Positions 7,733 to 15,800 of a stretch of 50,123 nucleotides of DNA are shown in pieces (positions within the stretch are counted from its first letter, which is position 1; every line of letters starts with the position of its first letter). The notes beneath the pieces are model-generated. The model had not been told where the DNA came from and made no database searches. It worked only from the letters and a program-made list of their open reading frames with translations. Position numbers and translations under genes: made by a program. Origin of the DNA: Tepidiphilus sp. J10 (GTDB lineage: Bacteria > Pseudomonadota > Gammaproteobacteria > Burkholderiales > Thiobacillaceae); contig CAMDGQ010000027.1 of NCBI GenBank assembly GCA_945897955.1, positions 1-50,123 on the forward strand. The letters run 5' to 3'.

Positions 7733-8895
7733 TTGATCGCATCAAGCAAACCCGCATGGCGCTCGTTTCAGCGCGCCTGCTCGGCTGGTTGCAACAGGAA
7801 ATGGCTCCCGCCCTGCTCCGCCGCCGCATCATCGGCGCAGCCGTCATCGCCTCTCTGCTGGCCACGATTTACTGGCTGTTCATCGCGTCGGATCGGTATG
7901 TATCAGAAGCCCATGTGATCATTCAGCGCACCGACCTTGCAGGCGGTCAGAGCATGGACTTCTCCAGCCTGCTGGGCGGTGCTATCAATGGAAGTCGAGC
8001 CGACCAGTTGCTTCTGCGCGACCACCTGCTCTCGATCGACATGCTGAAAAAACTCGACGCCACCCTGAACCTGCGCGCCCATTACAGCGACAGTCAGCGT
8101 GATCCGCTATCGCGCATGTGGTTCCAGGATGCATCAATGGAATGGTTCCACCGCCACTATCTGACCAGGGTCAGCGTTGAATTCGACGAGTATGCCGGCG
8201 TTCTGTTGATCAAATCCCAGGGCTACGATCCGAAGAAGGCGCATGCCATCACCAGCATGCTGGTCAGGGAAGGCGAGAAGTTCATGAATGAAATGGCCCA
8301 CGATCTGGCTGATGAACAGGTTGCCTTCCTTGAAAAACAGGTTGAACAAATGAGCCAGCGCACATTGCAGGCACGTCAGGCGGTTTTGAACTACCAGAAC
8401 AGGAAAGGCCTCGTTTCGCCTCAGGCCACGGTCACGACCCTCGCAGGCATCGTCGCCAAACTGGAGGCCCAACGTACCGAACTGGAGATTCAACGCCGCG
8501 CCCTTCAGGCTTACCTGGTTTCCGATCACCCCAATATTGTTCAACTTGACCAGCAGGCAGCCGCCATTACCAGACAGATCGCAGAGGAGGAAGCCAAGCT
8601 TGCCTCCCCCGGAGGCAGAACCCTCAACCGCACGGTGGAAGAGTTCCAGCGACTGGAAATGGAGGCCGGATTTGCTCAGGACGTATACAAGACCGCACTG
8701 ATTGCGCTGGAGAAAGGTCGTGTCGAAGCGATACGCACGCTCAAGAAGGTATCGGTGCTGCAGGCCCCCTCCCAGCCCGAATTTGCGCTGGAACCCCGCC
8801 GGTACTACAACACACTGGTTTTCACGCTTGTTGCGATGTTGTTGGCGGGCGTAGCACATCTTCTCGCGGCCATCGTGCGCGACCACAAGGATTAA
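7729..8895 (+). CDS. kpsE: Capsule export inner-membrane/periplasmic adaptor (KpsE/BexC/CtrB, PCP-3)
   Basis: The 388-residue protein has one membrane helix near residues 35-53 (IIGAAVIASLLATIYWLFIA) and a second near the C-terminus (TLVFTLVAMLLAGVAHLLAA). Between them lies a periplasmic domain with long helices (EQVAFLEKQVEQMSQRTLQA). This is the polysaccharide co-polymerase 3 layout. The conserved proline-rich approach to the last helix appears as LQAPSQPEFALEPRRYY. KpsE links the KpsMT transporter to the outer-membrane channel KpsD during group 2-type capsule export. It overlaps kpsT by ATGA and is followed four bases later by kpsD; the kpsD ribosome-binding site AAGGA lies inside its last codons. 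Confidence 0.94.
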   Translation: MIDRIKQTRMALVSARLLGWLQQEMAPALLRRRIIGAAVIASLLATIYWLFIASDRYVSEAHVIIQRTDLAGGQSMDFSSLLGGAINGSRADQLLLRDHLLSIDMLKKLDATLNLRAHYSDSQRDPLSRMWFQDASMEWFHRHYLTRVSVEFDEYAGVLLIKSQGYDPKKAHAITSMLVREGEKFMNEMAHDLADEQVAFLEKQVEQMSQRTLQARQAVLNYQNRKGLVSPQATVTTLAGIVAKLEAQRTELEIQRRALQAYLVSDHPNIVQLDQQAAAITRQIAEEEAKLASPGGRTLNRTVEEFQRLEMEAGFAQDVYKTALIALEKGRVEAIRTLKKVSVLQAPSQPEFALEPRRYYNTLVFTLVAMLLAGVAHLLAAIVRDHKD

Positions 8896-8899
8896 TCCC

Positions 8900-10669
8900 A
8901 TGACCCGGCAATATTTCACCACGCTCCTCGTCGGCGCCTTCGCGCTCCTGTTGACCAGCGCCCCCCATTCCGCCGAGTTCGACCCGTTCGGCATCAACCA
9001 GGCGCTCAACCTGCGCACTGACTCCGGCAGTGCGGCAATGGCAAAGGCAGCCGCCAGCGCGTCAGCACGCAATGCCGCAGCAGCCACCCCGCAGGAAATT
9101 CGCCCGCAGCCACCCCAGTTCTTCGACTATTCCGCCAATCTGAACAGCGACGTATTCGGCGCCAATCTGTTCACCGGATCATTCGCTCGCCAGGGCGCAA
9201 CCCAGTTCAATCCCAACTACGCAATCGCCACTGGCGACATCGTCCAGGTACGTTTATGGGGTGCATTCGAATTCGACGCCGCGTTGACCGTGGACCCCAA
9301 GGGCAACATCTTCCTGCCCAACACCGGGCCGGTACATGTGCAAGGTGTCCGCAATCAGGATCTACAGCGCCAGGTGGAAGCTGCCGTAGCCAAGGTATTC
9401 CGCTCCAATGTCTCCAGTTACGCCAGCCTCGCCGCTGCCCAACCGGTGCGCATCTTCGTCAGCGGCTTTGTCAATCGTCCCGGCCTTTACAGCGGCACCA
9501 GCATGGACAGCCTGCTGCACTACCTTGATCAGGCCGGCGGCATTGACCCCGAGCGAGGTTCTTTCCTGACGGTTCAAGTCAAGCGCGGCCAGCAGATCCG
9601 CACCACAGCCAATCTCTACGAATTCCTTCTCAACGGAACCCTGCCGCTGGCGCAATTGGCGGACGGTGACGTCATTTTTGTCGCGCCCCGGCAGAATACC
9701 GTCAAGGTGGCGGGTCTGGCGGAAAACGCAAAACGCTTTGAATTCAGTGACAGTTCACGCACCGTCGCCGACCTCATCAAACTCGCCAAGCCAAAGGCTG
9801 CCGCTACCCATGTAAGGGTAGTAAGGAATACCGGCTCGACCAGGAACACCGAGTACTACCCCCTGGCGGAAGCAGCGCGAATAGCCCTGCAAAACGGCGA
9901 CGACCTGGAATTCACCGCCGACAAGAAACCCGGCACCATTGCCGTCCGTGTTGAGGGCGAACATCAGAGCGCACAGGAATATGTGCTGCCTTACGGCGCA
10001 CGCATGGGAGATCTGCTCAAGCAGATCGAATATTCGGAACGCTCCGATAAGGACAACCTGCAACTTTTTCGGCAGAGCATCAAGGTGCGACAAAAGCAAA
10101 TGCTGCAAACCTCCCTGAACAGTCTGGAGACAGCAGCGTTGACAGCCCGTTCCGGTACCAACGATGAAGCCATCCTGCGCAGGCAGGAAGCAGACCTGAT
10201 TCTGCAATGGGTGGAGCGCGCAAAAAAAATCGAACCCAACGGCCAGGTAGTCATCGCGCAAGCAGAAAGCCGCAACGACCTGCTGCTTGAAAATGGCGAC
10301 ATTCTGCGCGTCCCTACCCGAGACGGCCTCGTGCTGGTCAGTGGGGAAGTGCTGTTCCCGAATGCCGTAGCCTTCGAAAAGCCCTTGACTCTGGATGACT
10401 ACATCCGGCGCGCCGGTGGCTATACCCAGAATGCCGATGCCGCGCGCATCATCGTGGCGCATCGGGATGGCAGCTTTACCGAAGCCAATGGGAAAAAGGG
10501 GTTCTTCACGCTAGGCAAGGAGAACGGCATTAACGATGTCTCTGTTCGCGCCGGCGATGAGGTATTGGTACTCCCGAAGATCGATGTGAAATCACGACAG
10601 ATCTGGAAGGACATGACCCAGATCATTTACCAGATTGCAGTCAGCGCCAAGGTGGTTTTCGGACTGTAG
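8900..10669 (+). CDS. kpsD: Outer-membrane polysaccharide export protein (KpsD-like, Poly_export/SLBB)
   Basis: The 589-residue protein starts with a Sec signal peptide (TLLVGAFALLLTSAPHSA). Residues ~105-200 are the polysaccharide export domain (ATGDIVQVRLWGAFEFDAAL, then IFLPNTGPVHVQGVRN). SLBB-like beta-grasp domains follow: VRIFVSGFVNRPGLYSGT, NTVKVAGLAENAKRFEF, and, after a helical insertion, LVLVSGEVLFPNAVAFE with VRAGDEVLVLP. No lipobox cysteine is seen, which fits KpsD rather than Wza. It forms the periplasm/outer-membrane exit path for the capsule. ATG 8900 has AAGGA eight bases upstream. The coiled-coil gene follows after 18 bp with its own AAGGG. Confidence 0.93.
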   Translation: MTRQYFTTLLVGAFALLLTSAPHSAEFDPFGINQALNLRTDSGSAAMAKAAASASARNAAAATPQEIRPQPPQFFDYSANLNSDVFGANLFTGSFARQGATQFNPNYAIATGDIVQVRLWGAFEFDAALTVDPKGNIFLPNTGPVHVQGVRNQDLQRQVEAAVAKVFRSNVSSYASLAAAQPVRIFVSGFVNRPGLYSGTSMDSLLHYLDQAGGIDPERGSFLTVQVKRGQQIRTTANLYEFLLNGTLPLAQLADGDVIFVAPRQNTVKVAGLAENAKRFEFSDSSRTVADLIKLAKPKAAATHVRVVRNTGSTRNTEYYPLAEAARIALQNGDDLEFTADKKPGTIAVRVEGEHQSAQEYVLPYGARMGDLLKQIEYSERSDKDNLQLFRQSIKVRQKQMLQTSLNSLETAALTARSGTNDEAILRRQEADLILQWVERAKKIEPNGQVVIAQAESRNDLLLENGDILRVPTRDGLVLVSGEVLFPNAVAFEKPLTLDDYIRRAGGYTQNADAARIIVAHRDGSFTEANGKKGFFTLGKENGINDVSVRAGDEVLVLPKIDVKSRQIWKDMTQIIYQIAVSAKVVFGL

Positions 10670-10687
10670 CCAGTAAAGGGCAAGACA

Positions 10688-13012
10688 ATGAAAGTGATCA
10701 TTACGACTGGCCATGGCTCGGCCGCTATTGCGAACATCTGGACGCTGATGCGCTCACTCGGCATCAAGGAATCAGCTCCTGCTCATAAAGACACGGAAAA
10801 TCCCGGGGTTTTTCACGAAAAACTGTATCTGGCGAGAAAAATCGAAGACCCGGATGAACCAGGCCAGATCATTCCGGGACGGATGTGGCAAAACCTGGCC
10901 GAGAATCTTCTTGTCAACAATGTCGAGAGTGAAAACTGGGGCTGGGGCGAAGCAAAAAGCAGTCGTTTGCTTGATTTCTGGACGGGTATTGATCAATCCA
11001 CATATTTTGTCCTGCTATATGTCGCCCCCGAAATCGCTCTGGCCATGTCATCGGAATCGGATGGCATCAAGAGTGACCCGCTCGTCTCCTGGCGCTTGAA
11101 GAATGCCGAACTGCTCGATTTCTACAGCCGGAATCGAGACCGCTGCCTGCTCATCAACACCTATTCACTGATCTCGCAACCCAGCCAGCTTGCCGAATTG
11201 CTGTCAGAACGTCTCGGTATCGCCATCACCGCTACTCAACAACTCGACACCGCTTCCGCACAATTTCCGGTCAGCGCAATTGGTTCCTTTCTTGCCAGAA
11301 ACCTGCTGGACGACAACGAAGCAAGCACGTTGTACGAAGAGCTGGAATCGGCTTCCGATCTTCCTGCATCAACAGACCATTACAAGGATGAAGCAGCGCG
11401 CGCATGGCAAGAACATGCAAACCTCAAGCGAACGGAAATTGAATTCAAGGAATCCATCACCCAGCTTGGTGCGAGCAGGAAGGTTGCAGAACAAACACAG
11501 CGCGAATTGACACATGCACGCGAACAGATAAAGCAGTCCGAAGCCAGAAAGCAATCTGACGAGCAGGAACAGTCCAGGCTCAATGCCCGCATATCGGAAT
11601 TGCAGGGAAAACTTGGCAATGAGTTGCAGAAAAATGAAAAACAGTTGCGGGAAGTTGAACTGCTATTGCTTCACAGTCACCAGCTACAAGAAGAGCTTGA
11701 GTCCAGCTACCTGAGCATCCAGGAAGTCGAATCAAGACTGGAAGCACAATCCCGCGAATTGGAAGGGGAGCGCGCCAAATCCAGGGAGTACACAGCGAAG
11801 ATCACGGAAGGCCTCAAGCAGATTGAAGAAGCACGGCGAGAATTGGCGAAGGCACTCAAGCACAACGAGGAACAGAACAGGGAAAATGATCGGCTGCGTG
11901 TTCAATTCAATCACGCACAGGAGGAACTGAAAGCCGGCTACCTGAAGGCACAGCAGATTCAGGAGAAATTGAATGCGAGCTCGCGCGAACTCGAATCCGA
12001 GCAGACCAGAAGGACTGAGCAGGAAAGCAAGGCCAGAGAAATCCAGCTTGAATTGCAGAATGCTTGGAGAGAACTGGACAAGGCCCGCTGCCAGGTCAAG
12101 GATTCCGGCGACTACATCAATACGATTGAACTTGAACAATCACGCTTGCGTGATCAGTTGCAGGAAGGCCTGTATGAACTGGACAAGGCACGCTGTCAAT
12201 TAAACGATTCTGGCGATTACATCAAAACGATTGAACTAGAACAATCCGGCCTGCGTAATCAGCTTCAGGAGACCCTGCGCGATCTGGATGCAACCCGAGA
12301 GCGTGCCGAAGAGGCAGACGATAGAAGAATCGCCAGTGAATTGATGCAAACAACGCTGTCTGAACAGATTCAACAAGCCAGACTTGAAATTGATGCAATG
12401 CGGAACAGTATCGCAATTTCCGATAATTTCAGACAAAACAGTGAACACTCTCAATCTGTCCTGCTTGAAAAAATAACGCAGCTGGAAGATGAAATAGACA
12501 AGGAGAAGAAGCGCAGTGAAAGCAGGAACAGGGAAAATAGTCTTCTTCTGCTGCAGCTTCATCATACCCAGGAAGAACTGGACGCTTATTTTGTAAAAAA
12601 TCAAAACTTGATCAACACACAGAAAAAACAGACTGAAGCAGTCCAGACTACACAATATAAATCAGTGGAAACCGCTCCCTTTCCGCCGGGAAAAAAGTCC
12701 GGCTTCGTGAATAACTATATAGAAAGGCAGAAAGCGGCACGAAAGCTGAAGAGACAGATCTCGCTCATCAAGCAAAGTGGATTGTTCGATGAAAACTGGT
12801 ATCTGAAGGAATATGCGGATGTTGCCAAATCCGGACTCGACCCGATCAAGCACTACCTGAAATTTGGCGCCGAGGAAGGACGCGACCCTTCGCTCAACTT
12901 CGATACCAGTTACTACCAGTCAAGCAATCCTGACATTAAAATGGCGCAACTAAACCCGCTCATCCATTACATATCCTATGGCATCGCTGAAGGTCGGCGC
13001 CCTCATCCTTGA
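10688..13012 (+). CDS. Sulfotransferase-like domain + long coiled coil + HY-G-EGR-P tail
   Basis: The 774-residue protein has three parts. Residues 1-~230 resemble a sulfotransferase-like P-loop fold: MKVIITTGHGSAAI at the start, then LLDFWTGIDQSTYFVLLYVA and NAELLDFYSRNRDRCLL, as seen in sulfotransferase-like domains of polysaccharide proteins. The canonical basic P-loop residues are absent, so activity is doubtful. Residues ~235-650 are an almost unbroken coiled coil rich in E, Q, K and R, with an internally repeated KARCQ-DSGDYI-TIELEQS block. Residues ~702-774 carry two copies of a motif also found in glycosyltransferases (DPIKHYLKFGAEEGRDPS and NPLIHYISYGIAEGRRPHP). It follows kpsD by 18 bp (AAGGG ribosome-binding site). 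No signal peptide, so cytoplasmic. It may scaffold the synthase complex or help set chain length; this is inference. Confidence 0.75.
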   Translation: MKVIITTGHGSAAIANIWTLMRSLGIKESAPAHKDTENPGVFHEKLYLARKIEDPDEPGQIIPGRMWQNLAENLLVNNVESENWGWGEAKSSRLLDFWTGIDQSTYFVLLYVAPEIALAMSSESDGIKSDPLVSWRLKNAELLDFYSRNRDRCLLINTYSLISQPSQLAELLSERLGIAITATQQLDTASAQFPVSAIGSFLARNLLDDNEASTLYEELESASDLPASTDHYKDEAARAWQEHANLKRTEIEFKESITQLGASRKVAEQTQRELTHAREQIKQSEARKQSDEQEQSRLNARISELQGKLGNELQKNEKQLREVELLLLHSHQLQEELESSYLSIQEVESRLEAQSRELEGERAKSREYTAKITEGLKQIEEARRELAKALKHNEEQNRENDRLRVQFNHAQEELKAGYLKAQQIQEKLNASSRELESEQTRRTEQESKAREIQLELQNAWRELDKARCQVKDSGDYINTIELEQSRLRDQLQEGLYELDKARCQLNDSGDYIKTIELEQSGLRNQLQETLRDLDATRERAEEADDRRIASELMQTTLSEQIQQARLEIDAMRNSIAISDNFRQNSEHSQSVLLEKITQLEDEIDKEKKRSESRNRENSLLLLQLHHTQEELDAYFVKNQNLINTQKKQTEAVQTTQYKSVETAPFPPGKKSGFVNNYIERQKAARKLKRQISLIKQSGLFDENWYLKEYADVAKSGLDPIKHYLKFGAEEGRDPSLNFDTSYYQSSNPDIKMAQLNPLIHYISYGIAEGRRPHP

Positions 13013-13059
13013 ACACCAAATCAACAAGCCATTCCTGAAATGCTGGTGAATACATCAAA

Positions 13060-15744
13060 ATGAAAACGCTACTTCAGCAATTACAACAAGTGATCCGTGA
13101 ACCGGTAGGCTCCCTAGTCTATGTAGGCCCGGGGAAAGGGGAAATGCTTGCATTCACTCGCCGCCTGATGCCGGAACAGGTGATTTTGTATGAATCAGAT
13201 CCTGAAAATATCATGAAACTGGAGCGTGATATTGATGCCGCACGGGAAAGACTGTGTCCGTACACACTGGTTGCCGGAAATAAATCTCAAACAGACCTGC
13301 ACATTCTCAACAATACCCGCTACAACAGCGTCTCAAAGCCCGTTCGAATTCTCGAACTACGCTCGAACCTGAAAATAGAAAAATCAATATCCGTACCGGC
13401 AAGGCAGGCATCAAAAGTCGTCAGCGAATTGGATTTATCCATCGGCAGGACAAATCTGCTGATTCTCAACTCCCTTGGCAACAACCTATCCATATTGAAG
13501 TCAATTCAACCTGAGTTGCTCTACAAATTTGAATGGATGATAGTAACCGGCCTGCAAATCGAGGAAGCATACGCTGGAGACATGCCAATAACAGAAATTA
13601 CCGAATATTTGAGCGGTTTGGGTTTCGATTTTAACAAAAATGCGGGCGAAGCCATCTATCCTAATGCCCAGGTTCTATATAAGCGGCATCCTTTAGTTCT
13701 AAATATTATCAGTCAAAATGATTCTCTTCAGAGTTTGAAGCAGGAACACGACGAGAAGGTCAAACTGCTTGCCGAACGCCAGAGCCGGTTCGAACAGATG
13801 ACTCAGGCCAGAGACGATCAAGCCAGACTTGCCAATGAATGTCAGGCGAAGATTCAGCAGATCACGCAGGATCGCGACGAAACGGCCAAGCTGCTTGCCG
13901 AACGCCAGGGTCAGATCGAACAGATGACTCAGGCTAGAGACGGACAAGCCAGACTTGCCGATGAACGTCAGGCACAGATTCAGCAGATCACGCAGGATCG
14001 CGACGAGACGGCCAAGCTGCTTGCCGAACGCCAGAGTCAGATCGAACAGATGACTCAGGCCAGAGACGTGCAAACCAGGCTTGCCAATGAACGTCAGGCG
14101 CAGATTCAGCAGTTCACGCAGGATCGCGAAGAGACGGCCGAGCTGCTGGCGGAACGCCAGAGTCAGATCGAACAGTTAACTCAGGCTAGAGACGGGCAAG
14201 CCAGGCTTGCCAATGAACGTCAGGCACAGATTCAGCAGTTCACGCAGGAACGCGAAGAGACGGCCAAGCTGCTTGCCGAACGCCAGGGTCAGATCGAACA
14301 GTTAACTCAGGCTAGAGACGAGCAAGCCAGGCTTGCCAATGAACGTCAGGCGCAGATTGAGCAGTTCACGCAGGAACGCGACGAGACGGTCATGTTGCTT
14401 GCAGAACGCCAGAGTCAGATCGATCAGTTAACTCAGGCCAGAGACGCTCAAACAAGGCTTGCCAATGAACGTCAAGCGCAGATTCAGCAGGTCACGCAGG
14501 AACTCGACGAAACGGCAAAACAGCTTGCGGAGCGCCAGTGTCAGATCGAACAGATGACTCAGGCTAGAGACGGCCAAGCCAGGCTTGCCAATGAACGTCA
14601 GGCACAGATTCAGCAACTCACGCAGGAACGCGACGAGAAGGCCAAGTTGCTTGCCGAACTCCAGAGTCAGATCGAGCAGTTAACTCAGGCCAGAGACGCT
14701 CAAACCAGGCTTGCCAATGAACGTCAGGCGCAGATTCAGCAGTTCACGCAGGAACGCGACGAAACGGCAAAACAGCTTGCGGAACGCCAGAGTCAGATCG
14801 AACAGATGTCTCAGGCTAGAGACGGACAAGCCAAGCTTGCCAATGAACGTCAGGCACAGATTCAGCAGTTCACGCAGGAACGCGACGAAACGGCAAAACA
14901 GCTTGCGGAGCGCCAGAGTCAGATTGAACAGATGTCTCAGGCTCGAGACGGACAAGCCAGACTTGCCAATGAGCGTCAGTCACAGATTGAGCAGTTCACG
15001 CAGGATCGCGACGAGACGGTCATGTTGCTTGCAGAACGCCAGAGTCAGATCGATCAGTTAACTCAGGCCAGAGACGCTCAAACAAGGCTTGCCAATGAAC
15101 GTCAGGCACAGATTCAGCAGTTCACGCAGGAACGCGACGAAACGGCAAAACAGCTTGCGGAGCGCCAGAGTCAGATCGAACAGATGTCTCAGGCTAGAGA
15201 CGGACAAGCCAGACTTGCCAATGAACGTCAGGAGCAGATACAGCAGGTCACGCAGGATCGCGACGAGACGGCCAAGCTGCTTGCCGAACGCCAGAGTCAG
15301 ATCGAACAGTTAACTCAGGCTAGAGACGGGCAAGCCAGGCTTGCCAATGAACGTCAAGCGCAGATTCAGCAGGTCACGCAGGAACTCGACGAAACGGCAA
15401 AACTGCTTGCGGAGCGCCAGGGTCAGATCGAACAGATGACTCAGGCCATAGACGCTCAAACCAGGCTTGCCAATGAACGTCAGTCAAAAATCATGCAATT
15501 GGCTCAAGAACGTGATGAGAAAGCCAAAATGGCTTTGGAACAAAAAGCTCTTTTAGACCAGGCTAACAAATCGCTATTCGAATTAACCTCAGCTATCGAG
15601 AAAAGCACAGCGCGCACTCATGACTTGGAACAGACAAATTCTGAATTGCAAGCAAGGCATAATATGATGGACCAGGAAATAATTAGAGCAGAAGCGCAAA
15701 TTGATCTGATAAAAGATGTTCTTTTAAGAGATACAGGAATTTAG
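13060..15744 (+). CDS. Degenerate methyltransferase-like domain with giant tandem-repeat coiled coil
   Basis: The 894-residue cytoplasmic protein begins with a ~225-residue Rossmann-like domain. SLVYVGPGKGEMLAF looks like SAM motif I and ILYESDPENIMKLER like the acidic post-I strand. The FkbM motif KIDVEG is replaced by LILNSLGNNLSIL, so catalysis is probably lost. Residues 230-817 are fourteen uninterrupted 42-residue repeats, each of two related 21-residue halves (RDETAKLLAERQSQIEQ and RDGQARLANERQAQIQQ). Each half is three heptads, so the array should be one continuous coiled coil. The last ~75 residues are a further, non-repetitive coil. A methyltransferase-like head plus a long coil resembles WbdD, the O9a chain terminator whose coil measures chain length. 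No homologue was recognised by name. The gene lies 47 bp after the previous coiled-coil gene. Confidence 0.8.
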   Translation: MKTLLQQLQQVIREPVGSLVYVGPGKGEMLAFTRRLMPEQVILYESDPENIMKLERDIDAARERLCPYTLVAGNKSQTDLHILNNTRYNSVSKPVRILELRSNLKIEKSISVPARQASKVVSELDLSIGRTNLLILNSLGNNLSILKSIQPELLYKFEWMIVTGLQIEEAYAGDMPITEITEYLSGLGFDFNKNAGEAIYPNAQVLYKRHPLVLNIISQNDSLQSLKQEHDEKVKLLAERQSRFEQMTQARDDQARLANECQAKIQQITQDRDETAKLLAERQGQIEQMTQARDGQARLADERQAQIQQITQDRDETAKLLAERQSQIEQMTQARDVQTRLANERQAQIQQFTQDREETAELLAERQSQIEQLTQARDGQARLANERQAQIQQFTQEREETAKLLAERQGQIEQLTQARDEQARLANERQAQIEQFTQERDETVMLLAERQSQIDQLTQARDAQTRLANERQAQIQQVTQELDETAKQLAERQCQIEQMTQARDGQARLANERQAQIQQLTQERDEKAKLLAELQSQIEQLTQARDAQTRLANERQAQIQQFTQERDETAKQLAERQSQIEQMSQARDGQAKLANERQAQIQQFTQERDETAKQLAERQSQIEQMSQARDGQARLANERQSQIEQFTQDRDETVMLLAERQSQIDQLTQARDAQTRLANERQAQIQQFTQERDETAKQLAERQSQIEQMSQARDGQARLANERQEQIQQVTQDRDETAKLLAERQSQIEQLTQARDGQARLANERQAQIQQVTQELDETAKLLAERQGQIEQMTQAIDAQTRLANERQSKIMQLAQERDEKAKMALEQKALLDQANKSLFELTSAIEKSTARTHDLEQTNSELQARHNMMDQEIIRAEAQIDLIKDVLLRDTGI
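13747..15510 (+). repeat. Fourteen-unit 126-bp in-frame tandem repeat
   Basis: Fourteen contiguous units of exactly 126 bp (1764 bp) were counted, with no length variation and no frame break. Every unit splits into two diverged 63-bp halves, so the array grew first by 63-bp and then by 126-bp steps. Neighbouring units are nearly identical in DNA. Units 6 and 11 share the rare RDETVMLLAERQSQIDQL version, and units 5 and 10 share IEQFTQ ends, which points to a later duplication of a five-unit block (630 bp). Such arrays change copy number by slippage or recombination, and here each step would change coil length without breaking the frame. Confidence 0.95.
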
Positions 15745-15800
15745 ATTTCCACACATTAATCGTAGTTTGCCAACGGAACAACATACAGAGATTTCAATCC

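Noticed and set aside
13699-14955. Minus-strand frames rich in Leu and Phe across the repeat array
   Set aside because: They are the periodic antisense of the coiled-coil repeats, without starts or ribosome-binding sites that make sense.
13747-15510. Regular repeats that could be mistaken for a CRISPR array
   Set aside because: The 126-bp units are contiguous without unique spacers, keep one open frame for their full length and encode heptads; no cas genes are present.
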